64,000 bases of DNA from Glossina fuscipes (Eukaryota; Arthropoda; Insecta; Diptera; Glossinidae), in the NCBI RefSeq assembly GCF_014805625.2, contig NW_023998416.1:34133490-34197489 (forward strand), read 5' to 3'. The notes beneath the pieces were generated by a model. The model saw only the letters and a list, made by a program, of their open reading frames with translations, had not been told where the DNA came from and made no database searches. Shown in pieces: positions 40,301-46,012 of the stretch (position 1 is its first letter; the number at the start of each line of letters is the position of its first letter). The position numbers and the translations under genes are program-made.

Positions 40301-42231
40301 GAAAAATGCGTACGGAAGGACACCAAACTTTGAGTGTCTAGTGCGGCCAAACTAGAAAATGTCACCTATATTCATCTATTTCACGTAAATCTATATAAAA
40401 GTATCATCTTAAAAATTTTCTTTATTTAATAAGCTCACGTCGACAAATGCAACAACGTCTCAAAGGCTTGTGGAAAATTTTATAGTGTTTGTGGTGAAGG
40501 TGCTGTCCTAAACTCATCCGACTATGTTTTGAACAATTTAATGTTAAAGACGCACAGGGCTTTCGCTATCCAAGCTCTTCATAAAACCGATTACATTTTT
40601 TAAAGTTAAAGGGAACCTGCCACATTTTTTGTAACATAACAATGACGAATAAAACTGTAAACCATTTCCCTTTCGACGGATAGAAAAAGGAGCTAGACAT
40701 TTAGGTACGACAAAAAACTACAGGAAAACGTATAACGGAATTTATTTCGGAGTACCAACGGTGAAAATAAAACTATTGACATCTAGGAAGACTGATACTG
40801 GACGATGAAAAGTGAATCGCATAATATGCAAAACAAACCACAATCCAAGATGAATAAAGCTGCACGAATGGTAAGATATGCGGCATCTAAAATAATGCTT
40901 TGAACACGGTAAATAGAAAAAAAATCACACATCGTACACCGATCCGATTTGGCCAAACAATACTGTCAACAAATAGTGTGATGAAAGCGCGTAATAAAGC
41001 GTCCATGTTTGAGAAAAGCCATTTCCTTACATTAGGCCAAACCCCACACACGAATTTGAGATCTCCAGATCTTGTCCTATCCGAGCACGCTTTGTTTTGT
41101 CCTACGCTACACTCTCTTCATGGTGTGAAACTGAAAATGAGCGCATGCTGCTTTTCTCAGATTATTAGTCAACGTGACGCACATTAGATTTAATTAAACC
41201 AATATGCTTGAAATTTCTTGAATTTTTCACTTGATCCCATATCAATAACGATAATTGACGAGACTATGAACAACTGACGATTTTTTAGATCTCTTATTAG
41301 ATGGGCATATGATGTATGAAATTTATTTTCTTTCTCCGTACACTTGGAAATTGTTTGTTCTTGCTACGACTGAACATATACTAATCTTTGTTCTATGGTT
41401 TATAGTACTATTCATCTCAATTGGAAGTTGTTATCTCACTAGTTAAAGTTCATGTTACCACATACATTTCTAGCGTATTTTTCTTGAACATCTGTAACTG
41501 TTTATCAAATTTACTTCCTTTGCTACTGCAGTAGCAACCGACAAATACTTCAGTAGGTAAGTGCGACTGTCATAACAACCACAAACAAGCAAAACAATTA
41601 AAAATCGAGGCAAACGACGGAATTCGATTCTAGTCGAATATTAGATACCTTAACATTTCGGGGTTTAGTGTAATGGTTGCCCAATTATTTGAGTTATCGA
41701 TTTAAATTATAATGATTAATTGTTATTAGTTAGGGTTAAAAAGTATAGCGAGATCTCAAACGCCCGCCATTTCTGTTACAGCTGGCAAACCAGGCGATCG
41801 ATCCTACATAAATCGTGAAAGTAAATAGCGCGTCACGTATCATCACGTAAAAACGAAAATCTTAAGTGAGTATGAAAATATTATTCTAAAATATCTAAAT
41901 TGTTAGAGCGAAAAAATATACACGCACGCACAATCGCAAAGTCGTAAACCACAAAAATGTCCTAAAATGCACTGAAGTGCAACGCAATGTACAATGTAAG
42001 AGAATAAAAACTTCAAAAACACACCCTTTTTTTGTTTATATATTAACTGACATTTAATACGAAATTAAGTTTTGTAAAAAATAAATGACAAAAATGTGTT
42101 TTTGTTTGCGGAGGGAAATTTTGGACACTTACCAACACTGCACTCTCTCTAACTACTTGCGAAACACTTTCACGCAATTGCGCTGCCATACCCGGCTTAT
42201 TTAAAGCTCGAGTAAATTTACGTTCCGTCAT
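525..42231 (-). CDS. Ziz: Ziz, zizimin-type (DOCK-D) Rho-family guanine nucleotide exchange factor, whole gene
   Basis: Twelve coding exons in consistent phase: 42231-42133, 13423-13307, 13194-12623, 12564-12379, 12323-12206, 12130-10972, 10903-10653, 10582-10247, 8199-5122, 5065-4919, 1478-1268, 1120-525 (6,870 nt, 2,289 aa). Order of domains: DOCK N-terminal region (residues 1-75), Ser-rich insert (about 85-215), PH domain (about 296-408), DHR1/C2 (about 780-950), helical middle with a Ser/Asn-rich linker (about 1340-1475), DHR2 catalytic domain (about 1810-2260). A PH domain plus DHR1 and DHR2 is diagnostic of the DOCK9/10/11 (zizimin) subfamily, which loads GTP on Cdc42/Rac. The motif LQGSVAVTVNAGPLAYA near residue 2150 contains the valine that acts as nucleotide sensor in the DOCK9 alpha10 insert (family knowledge). 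All introns are GT-AG. The protein is about 200 residues longer than human DOCK9, mostly from the low-complexity inserts. Acts in the cytoplasm and at membranes. Confidence 0.93.
1871..3584 (+). CDS. PAM2-motif protein, nested antisense in Ziz intron 10
   Basis: Two exons, 1871-3342 and 3401-3584 (GT-AG, 58-nt intron), give 551 residues. The start chosen is the ATG of MSGHQLQEMTC; the open frame extends upstream to 1757 but without an ATG. Residues 50-63, SNLNPNAKEFYPSY, match the PAM2 consensus (L-N-x-N-A-x-x-F-x-P) that binds the MLLE domain of poly(A)-binding protein. The first 85 residues look ordered. The rest is Lys/Ser/Thr-rich and low in hydrophobics, so it is probably disordered and basic at the C-terminus. 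I recognise no other domain and no named orthologue. A role in mRNA translation or deadenylation is inferred from PAM2 only. The whole gene sits between Ziz exons 11 and 10 on the opposite strand. AATAAA at 3956-3961 is a plausible poly(A) signal. Confidence 0.8.
3956..3961 (+). terminator. Candidate poly(A) signal of the nested PAM2 gene
   Basis: AATAAA on the plus strand, 372 nt after the stop codon at 3582-3584. Confidence 0.45.
4090..4727 (-). pseudogene. Unrecognised broken coding unit inside Ziz intron 10
   Basis: Read on the minus strand, coding-like sequence runs through two frames. A 5' part (to about 4575) reads ...SSYHGEHLTLNISKFV. It shifts into a middle part (about 4575-4256) reading QIASGKVFPLFNIDRKGRL, then GYGNYYSKGKELKETI and NPWYLTANRMDIASLV, ending in a TGA at 4253-4255. 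A single-base shift there returns to the first frame, EHCVTPVFAKHMICPFQC ... MENRLPEK, stop at 4090-4092. The two shifts cancel, as expected for a decayed gene or two sequence errors. No ATG begins the frame. A TATA box (4734-4742) lies just upstream. I do not recognise the family; a host gene relic, a transposon or an old viral insertion all remain possible. Confidence 0.4.
4734..4742 (-). promoter_or_regulatory. TATA box upstream of the broken unit
   Basis: TATATAAAA on the minus strand (GTATATAAAAGCC context), placed about 10 bp before the coding-like stretch that starts near 4727. Its position relative to that stretch makes a promoter plausible but not proven. Confidence 0.3.
4919..5065 (-). 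CDS. Ziz: Ziz coding exon 10 (DHR2)
   Basis: Forty-nine residues, IYFEEDHSIEYVYKEPKLTS to KLIMDSSP, the DHR2 segment matching YIYKEPKLTPLSEIS of DOCK9. Acceptor TTTTAG, donor GTAAGT, phase 0. The exon has no open frame of notable length in the raw sequence and is recognised only by homology. Confidence 0.92.
5122..8199 (-). CDS. Ziz: Ziz coding exon 9: helical core and start of DHR2
   Basis: A single 3,078-nt exon (1,026 aa). It starts YCGPDIQWIDNQRPIF, in frame upstream of the first ATG of the long open frame, so that ATG at 8136 is internal. The join to exon 8 restores the LGRG-YCGP family sequence. DHR2 begins near ANSYASTPELRHTWL. The donor GTAAGT follows VVFYGM. Confidence 0.93.
8200..10246 (-). 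other. Ziz intron 8
   Basis: About 2 kb between exons 8 and 9. Nothing coding was found. The one recognisable element is the plus-strand tRNA-Trp-like relic at 10019-10089 and its T-run. Confidence 0.6.
10019..10089 (+). pseudogene. tRNA-Trp(CCA)-like relic
   Basis: The 5' half, GACCTCGTGGCGCAACGGCA and the following GCGTCTGACTCCA, is nearly identical to insect tRNA-Trp (A-box TGGCGCAACGG, anticodon CCA). The 3' half has decayed: the anticodon stem has two mismatches, the B-box core reads GTGTTTAAATC instead of GTTCAAATC, and the acceptor 3' strand no longer pairs well. A T-run starts at about 10112, as in a Pol III terminator. A functional tRNA is unlikely. Confidence 0.65.
10247..10903 (-). 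CDS. Ziz: Ziz coding exons 7 and 8: DHR1 (C2-like) domain
   Basis: Exon 7 (10903-10653) encodes GTFTKSLVPLSNVTFP through the first strands (LFVYPLSLQFDSQKIFSRAR). Exon 8 (10582-10247) encodes CIYGRPGHDFLVSHIA to LSVKPLGLGRG, followed by GTAAGT. Together they form DHR1, the phosphoinositide-binding C2-like domain of DOCK proteins. Splice phases are 1, 0 and 0. Confidence 0.92.
10972..12130 (-). CDS. Ziz: Ziz coding exon 6: end of PH domain and DOCK-D linker
   Basis: 1,159 nt beginning NPKRGRFCFELRM. It completes the PH domain (DFKDWLSKLSSVLQ, the C-terminal helix) and then carries the conserved zizimin linker (PHPDIFLVLKIEKILQGNIV; PFAWSARPLF). It ends EEVENVQ plus one base before GTAATA. Confidence 0.92.
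12206..12564 (-). CDS. Ziz: Ziz coding exons 4 and 5: start of PH domain
   Basis: Exon 4 (12564-12379) runs LSPSDVLREEVYEID to SFKRR, with the PH start at TKQGYLLKGP. Its donor is a weak GTTTGA. Exon 5 (12323-12206) continues YCYLRQEVDGTYILELHKDEK to CTEVVQ with donor GTAAGA. Phases 2 and 0 fit. The 55-nt intron (12324-12378) is near the minimum size for Diptera. Confidence 0.87.
12623..13194 (-). CDS. Ziz: Ziz coding exon 3 with Ser/Asn-rich insert
   Basis: 572 nt, about 190 residues. The first 20 and last 45 residues (ending YKYSAYGGSCHDLPK) are family-like. The roughly 120 residues between are rich in Ser, Asn, Gln and Thr, look disordered, and explain part of the extra length against vertebrate DOCK9. 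Donor GTATAT, phase 2. Confidence 0.88.
13233..13262. repeat. (CAAA)n microsatellite
   Basis: About seven CAAA units inside the short Ziz intron 2. Confidence 0.85.
13307..13423 (-). CDS. Ziz: Ziz coding exon 2
   Basis: Thirty-nine residues (NKPLVVEPIDFEEF... to ...LLMYPNDDVS), the conserved DOCK-C/D N-terminal block. Acceptor TTTCAG, donor GTAGGT, phase 0 at both ends. Confidence 0.9.
14160..14400 (-). repeat. Dispersed repeat copy (GGACAGACGG family)
   Basis: Contains the GACGGACGAACGGGC block, then GATCAAAAATATATATATAT, ACTTTGTGGGGTCG and GAGCATTGCAAAC in the same order as reverse complements of other copies in the window (for example 22960-23165). Confidence 0.6.
15735..15850 (+). repeat. 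Dispersed repeat fragment
   Basis: CATGTCCGTCTGTCCG followed by GATATCGGTTTCAAATTTGG, the 3' module shared with copies at 51478-51640 and 60280-60380. Confidence 0.55.
15888..16075 (+). mobile_element. tRNA-derived SINE copy (5'-truncated)
   Basis: Starts at a B-box-like GGGTTCAAGTC. It then follows the same order of blocks as the 62384 copy (TACTTGG-TGTA, GAGTGCTTAAG, TAAGGGCTCAAC, a CT-rich tract, GGCACTGTGTTACAC). Head up to the B-box is missing. Confidence 0.5.
19498..19520. repeat. Poly(A) tract
   Basis: Uninterrupted A-run of about 23, preceded by A/G-rich sequence. Confidence 0.85.
19845..20000 (+). repeat. Dispersed repeat copy
   Basis: TACACCC...GAGGGTATA, GCAACACTCAGAAGGCGACT, then ATGAAGCTATCG: same block order as the copies at 22960 and 36405. 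Confidence 0.5.
22960..23165 (+). repeat. Dispersed repeat copy (well preserved)
   Basis: TTTGCAACGCCCAGAAGGAA, CTTCAAAGACCCCACAAAGT, TATATTCTTGATCAGGATC, CGATTTAAGCATGTCTGTC, then TGCAAAAATGAAGCTATCG. It is the fullest plus-oriented copy in the window. Confidence 0.65.
25665..25682 (+). repeat. G14C4 homopolymer run
   Basis: Fourteen consecutive G followed by four C, extreme in this AT-rich DNA. It could be a G-quadruplex former or an assembly or sequencing artefact. Confidence 0.9.
26832..26861. repeat. (CAA)n microsatellite
   Basis: About ten CAA/ACA units; it generates a spurious poly-Thr frame on the plus strand. Confidence 0.9.
28500..28625 (+). repeat. Dispersed repeat fragment
   Basis: TATACCGATCGACTCAGGATCACTTTCTAAGCCGATTTAAGCTTATC spans the central module also seen near 20840-20930. 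Confidence 0.45.
29080..29215 (-). repeat. Dispersed repeat fragment
   Basis: GGGCGGACGGACGGACTGACAG followed by CATGGTCAAATCAATTCCCC, the reverse of the GTCCGTCTGTCC module. Confidence 0.5.
30671..30760. mobile_element. MITE-like foldback element, 90 bp
   Basis: Left end GTTACCGTATTTTTCGGACT then TTAAGATGCA; right end TGCATCTTATGACCCGATGGTAAC. The ends are imperfect inverted repeats (GTTACC...AAGATGCA / TGCATCTT...GGTAAC). The left end resembles the ACCGTATTTTTCGGACTATAAG terminus recalled from short elements in many animal genomes (from memory). Confidence 0.55.
32630..32885 (-). repeat. Dispersed repeat copy ending in GGTATAAAAG
   Basis: GACGGACAGACATGCTTAAA, TCGATTCAGAAGATCGGTAT, GGGCGTTGCATACTTCC, TAAGGTATAAAAG. 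Parallel in order to 38640-38875, so the two are copies of one subfamily. Confidence 0.65.
35180..35432 (-). repeat. Dispersed repeat copy
   Basis: GCGGACAGACAGACAGACAG, ATTAAATTAATGCAGG, TTCTGTGCGTTGCAAACCAG, TGGTCGGTATAAAAA. Confidence 0.55.
36405..36600 (+). repeat. Dispersed repeat copy
   Basis: CACTGTAAGATGGGGGTATA, GCATCCAAAGGGAAACTTCA, GAGATCCTGTAGAGTATAAA, GAATTGATTTAGCTAAGCC, TATCCGTCCGTGTG: a plus-oriented copy with its 5' module. Confidence 0.6.
37331..37371. repeat. (TA)n microsatellite
   Basis: TA repeats interrupted by two TG steps. Confidence 0.85.
38012..38293 (+). pseudogene. Decayed mariner transposase, N-terminal half
   Basis: Translation with frameshifts and stops gives FDYRKDAVQAEEQFFDVHKE, then NWFASLSSGNF, then NRRITTHEIAERLNSSNSTV and LAKL. 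This is the mariner DNA-binding region (RKG-A-EA, NWF--F-SGNF, ITT-EIAE-LN-S-STVL). At least three frame breaks or stops make it inactive. The rest of the transposase resumes at 40675. Confidence 0.75.
38640..38875 (-). repeat. Dispersed repeat copy ending in GGTATAAAAA
   Basis: ATGGACAGACAAGCTTAAAT, TGATTCAAAACTGGTCGGTA, CGACGTTGTATACATCC, TAGGGTATAAAAA: collinear with 32630-32885. It lies inside the segment that separates the two mariner halves. Confidence 0.6.
39430..39565 (+). mobile_element. tRNA-derived SINE copy
   Basis: GATCCCGACTAACAACTCAA, TGATCGTGGGTTCAAACATC, AAGTGCGGTAGAGTT, CTTCAGATG-TAAC: the same order as the 62384 copy. The B-box GGGTTCAAACA is well kept, the A-box is degraded, and the CT-rich body is lost. 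Confidence 0.55.
40675..41160 (+). pseudogene. Decayed mariner transposase, C-terminal half
   Basis: Across frameshifts I read KKELDI-V, KRITEFISEYQR, LGRLILDDEK-I (first catalytic Asp region, mariner GDEKW), YCQQ, KRPCL, AKPHT (DNA-PHT motif with the second catalytic Asp lost) and PDLVLSEHALFCPTLHSLHG (mariner SPDLAPSDYHLF-SL-N-L-G, with the last catalytic Asp changed to Glu). Several Trp codons have become stops. Inactive. Confidence 0.72.
42133..42231 (-). CDS. Ziz: Ziz coding exon 1 (start codon)
   Basis: ATG at 42231; encodes 33 residues beginning MTERKFTRALNKPGMAAQLR, which matches the DOCK-D N-terminus (RKFTRAL-KPG-AA-LR-SVS-VVR). It is followed by a perfect GTAAGT donor and joins in phase 0 to exon 2 at 13423 (NKPLVVEPIDFEEF). 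The join recreates the family sequence across the boundary, so the exon belongs to Ziz although it is 28.7 kb away and much closer to Tango4. Confidence 0.88.
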
Positions 42232-43287
42232 ATTGCGCTTCCAATTATCAAAAAGGAATCTTGTATTAATTTAAAAACAATGCAACTTACTTCTCGAGTA
42301 CGTTCTAGCACACTTAAAAAACAATCGCCAATTTCTCACATATATTGTCAAATAAATTGAATTGTGTTAAACATATAACCAAGCATTCTTAATAATATTT
42401 TGAAGTGCACATTCTTTTGCCCTGTTTGGGGAAGCTACTTAGCTAAAGGTGACGGAATTGTTGTTGTTGCACAAACAAACTGATGAGTAATCCTGTTTTT
42501 GCGTTTGAAAGATATTGTGGCAGGAATTTATTCTTGTTCGCTACATTCTGGTTATTATGTACGAATGAACTTTTTATTTAGATACGCATTTAATATTTCA
42601 AGGATTATTTTTCCAATTTTTATTTTATCTCTACACTAGAATGATGAGAAACAGAATTTATATTTATGTATTAACTTTGCTTTTTTAGTTAATAATGCCT
42701 TTTAATTTTATAAGCCTTAATAATTATTTATATGATTGGTCGAATTCTTTAAAAATTCTTTAATTTCCTTTTTATACAATTGTATTTAGAATCTTCACAC
42801 ACCCACACAAATACTGTCAATTTTTTTGCACTTCCTTTTTTTGTCGAATACATAAACAGTAATTTTTTCCTTGTACGTTCAATTTTAAATTGTTTTATAT
42901 AAAATTTTCTCACAATATTTTTGTTGTTGTAGAATACTTTGAAACTAATAATAAAAGTGTATGCACATAATTGTAAAAATAAACAATAATAATTGCTAAA
43001 ATATTCTGCTATTTCATTTAATTAAAATAAAATCTTCAACCCGCCTAATATGCTTGCATAAACGCAAAAACGCAACTAACTGAATTTTTCTCTCTTCTAC
43101 AAACAATATGCTGAAAAAGTTCGCTATTGATAAGGGTTGCCAAGACCTAAACAGAAATTCTTTATTAACTTGGGGTATTGGATCATTAAAACTTATATGA
43201 GATCCAAACTCTGGCAACTCTTCCTGGTGTTTTGGAAGAAATAAATATAATTGACAAAAACATTTACCAGGTTATAATAACTGCAAA
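42232..43287. promoter_or_regulatory. Divergent promoter region between Ziz and Tango4
   Basis: 1,056 bp separate the Ziz and Tango4 start codons. It must hold both 5' UTRs and both promoters unless upstream non-coding exons exist. No TATA box or clear initiator stands out, and no gene is seen in it. Confidence 0.5.
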
Positions 43288-44845
43288 ATGGACGAAGTTC
43301 AAAGGCACAGCGTTCATACTTTAATATTTCGTTCTTTAAAACGTACTCACGATATGTTTGTTTCAAACCAAGGAGCACTACCAGAAATAGACGACAAATT
43401 GTAAGTACTTTTATCCGCTATGAGTAAAAATGCCAAAATAGCACCAATCAAAACAAAATGAAAAGTGCGGCACTTTATCAATTTTTATTTGTATTAAATG
43501 TGTATTATTTTTTACGAACAGGGAAAAAATACGTAAATCTATTAAAGCACATGACAGCTATAGTTTGGTTTTCGATCGAGTTGCCAGGGCGGAAAGCAAT
43601 AGAAAATGTGCCGAAATTGCAAACAGTGGTCGTAAAAGTAGTCTCTCTAATCCGGAAAAAGTTCTATATATTACCAATGGCCAAGACAATCCTGTCAACG
43701 TCAATACCAATGCCACCATATTGGCGGCTGATACAATAAACAAAAATAATTTTGATATTCCTTCAAGCACGGCGATGGTTGCCATGACTGGTATACGTCC
43801 ATCTGTAAACAGCACTAGTAATGTTCAACTAATTCCTAAGAAAGCACCTGCAATTCCGAAACCTACCTGGCATGCACCATGGAAGTTAGCGCGTGTTATA
43901 TCTGGTCATTTAGGTTGGGTTCGCTGCATCGCTGTGGAACCGCAAAACGAATGGTTTGCGACCGGCGCAGGGGATCGTGTAATTAAGATTTGGGATTTGG
44001 CTAGTGGAAAACTTAAGCTTTCCCTCACTGGGCATGTAAGCACAGTGAGAGGCTTGGCGGTCAGTACGAAACATCCGTATTTATTTAGTTGCGGAGAAGA
44101 TAGACAGGTGAAGTGCTGGGATTTAGAATACAATAAAGTTATACGTCATTACCATGGTCATCTTTCGGCCGTTTATTCCATGGCTTTGCACCCTACAATT
44201 GACGTTTTAGCTACGTCTGGTCGTGATTCCACAGCGCGAATTTGGGATATGCGCACCAAGGCTAACATACACACATTAACTGGTCACACCAATACTGTGG
44301 CGAGTGTAGTGGCTCAAGCCGTAAATCCTCAAATCATAACCGGTTCGCATGATTCCACCATTCGTCTATGGGATTTAGCTGCTGGCAAGAGTGTTTGTAC
44401 ACTTACTAATCACAAGAAATCTGTACGTAGTATTGTTCTACATCCCACTCTGTATATGTTTGCGTCTGCGTCTCCCGATAATATTAAACAGTGGCGTTGC
44501 CCAGAAGGCAATTTTATACAAAATATTTCCGGCCACAATGCTATCGTTAATTGTATGGCTGTTAATGCCGACGGCGTTTTAGTTTCCGGCGGTGACAATG
44601 GTACTATGTTTTTCTGGGATTGGCGGACGGGATATAATTTTCAACGATTTCAAGCTCCCTTACAACCCGGTTCAATGGATAGCGAAGCCGGTATATTTGC
44701 TATGGCTTTCGATCAATCAGGTTCACGTTTAATTACCGCCGAAGCTGATAAGACAATAAAAATTTACAAGGAAGATGAGGAGGCGTCTGAAGACACTCAC
44801 CCAGTTAATTGGCGTCCAGAAATACTCAAACGTCGTAAATTTTAA
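43288..44845 (+). CDS. Tango4: Tango4 / PLRG1 (Prp46) WD40 spliceosome protein
   Basis: Two exons, 43288-43400 and 43522-44845, give 478 residues. The first ATG follows ATAATAACTGCAAA and opens with [20 protein letters not shown], the diagnostic PLRG1 N-terminus; the larger open frame that starts in exon 2 misses it. Donor GTAAGT, acceptor AACAG, phase 2. Seven WD repeats fill about residues 160-455, for example [32 protein letters not shown] and [20 protein letters not shown]. The C-terminus is [15 protein letters not shown]1 is a core member of the CDC5L/Prp19 (NineTeen) complex that activates the spliceosome in the nucleus; the Drosophila name Tango4 comes from a secretion screen. Length and domain order are those of the family. 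AATAAA at 44868-44873 lies 23 nt after the stop codon. Confidence 0.96.
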
Positions 44846-44867
44846 AAAATGTATACATATCTATATA

Positions 44868-44873
44868 AATAAA
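44868..44873 (+). terminator. Poly(A) signal of Tango4
   Basis: AATAAA shortly after the stop, the first such hexamer downstream. Confidence 0.6.
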
Positions 44874-45285
44874 AATTTATTACAATTTCATTTATATCAT
44901 AATATATGTCTCCTCATTACAGTAAAAGCATCAATGACCGGCATTTTTTGCTAAGTGATTTTTTTTAAGACAAAAACATGTTTTTGAAAAATACTATGGA
45001 GCTATCTTTTCGTGCAGATGTTGCTGCAATTCAAATGCAAAGGAAGCATGACAACTTCGTTATTTCGTCGGGATAATTGCTTTGACCTCTTGAAACTACT
45101 TGGAGTATCTTTGTTGTGATGAGTTATACTGTCCTTTTTGCCATGTACATATATCACTTTGTCGCGTCCAAGCAGAGATGCCAGTTTTTCGGCTTTTGCT
45201 AAGTACACTTATGAGCAATTTAATGTTTTGACGCTACTGCTAACATTTAAATTAATTTACAATCATATATTAGAATCAGAATAAT

Positions 45286-46012
45286 ATGGATGTTTTACAA
45301 GCTTTTAAGACCATTCCCAAGTATGTATTAACATTTTGGTAAAATTTCTGCACCAAGCTCAAACCACCTATACCCAATCACTATTAGAAAGATTCGGATG
45401 CTTTAAATTTCAAATGCGAACGAATGAATAGGCTCACTTTTGCTCAGCTAACGTTAAACTGTTCGAGGTAATCAAACCGGTACTGCCAAGTGTAAATTGC
45501 ACTTCAATTGTGTGTACAACGACTAGTTTGATCGTTAACCTTTTTTTATGAGATGGTGCGGTATTGTCGCTATTGTACACGAACATGACAGATGTCGAAT
45601 ATTTAAATTTACTTAGTTTTGTATATTACTATCACTGAGTAAAGGTTTTTGCTAATTTTTATTAAGCAGAACACAGTCAATAAATTATTATTTGGTTTGA
45701 ATTCCGGACGTGTGAAATATCTCCTTATTTTCTGTTTTTTAATTCCAGTTTTTCGTCTCACTTCCTCTTCTTCTAATTGCATAATTGAAACTTGGCAGCT
45801 TTGCCCTCAGCAATTTATTTGACAATTTACTAATCAATCTTTGCCTCGAATTCAAAAAATTTTTGCCTTCTTGGAAATTTTCGCCATCCTGCCTATCTTT
45901 GGAATCGCCTCCTTGTAAAGGTAACGTTTTGCAGCTAATTTCTAATAAATTTTAAGACACATTAACTTTAGGTGAAGCAGTGAAAATTGCCGGTTTGATG
46001 CAGTTTGACTGA
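45286..46012 (+). CDS. Small three-exon gene, 65-residue protein
   Basis: Exons 45286-45320, 45799-45920 and 45972-46012 (198 nt). Exon 1 starts MDVLQAFKTIP and stops at a canonical GTATGT donor in phase 2. Exon 2 follows a long pyrimidine tract and GGCAG, and reads FALSNLFDNLLINLCLEFKK then FLPSWKFSPSCLSLESPPCK, ending phase 1 at GTAACG. Exon 3, after a 51-nt intron, reads GEAVKIAGLMQFD and stops. All three phases fit with no internal stop, which is the main support. I do not recognise the protein. It has three Cys and a short amphipathic or hydrophobic stretch near residues 13-29, with no signal peptide or clear membrane segment. It lies 440 bp after Tango4 in the same orientation. A chance assembly of short frames cannot be ruled out. 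Confidence 0.5.

Larger units (their letters stand above)
13424..42132 (-). other. Ziz: Ziz intron 1 (about 28.7 kb), gene-poor
   Basis: Flanked by the GTAAGT donor of exon 1 and the TTTCAG acceptor of exon 2. I found no convincing gene. It contains many fragments of a dispersed repeat, two SINE copies, a decayed mariner, a MITE-like element, A/T-rich microsatellites, and a few coding-like frames given as findings (about 22126-22440 and 25720-26025). Long first introns of signalling genes often hold enhancers; none can be read here by eye. Confidence 0.7.

Noticed and set aside
43558..43815. 85-codon antisense frame over Tango4
   Set aside because: It is a shadow of the Tango4 reading frame.
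45002..45208. Minus-strand frame with protein-like composition (KAEKLASLLGRDKVIYVHGK) next to the small gene
   Set aside because: No ATG at its start, a stop directly upstream, and the only compatible upstream exon (45762-45951) is antisense to the better supported plus-strand small gene.
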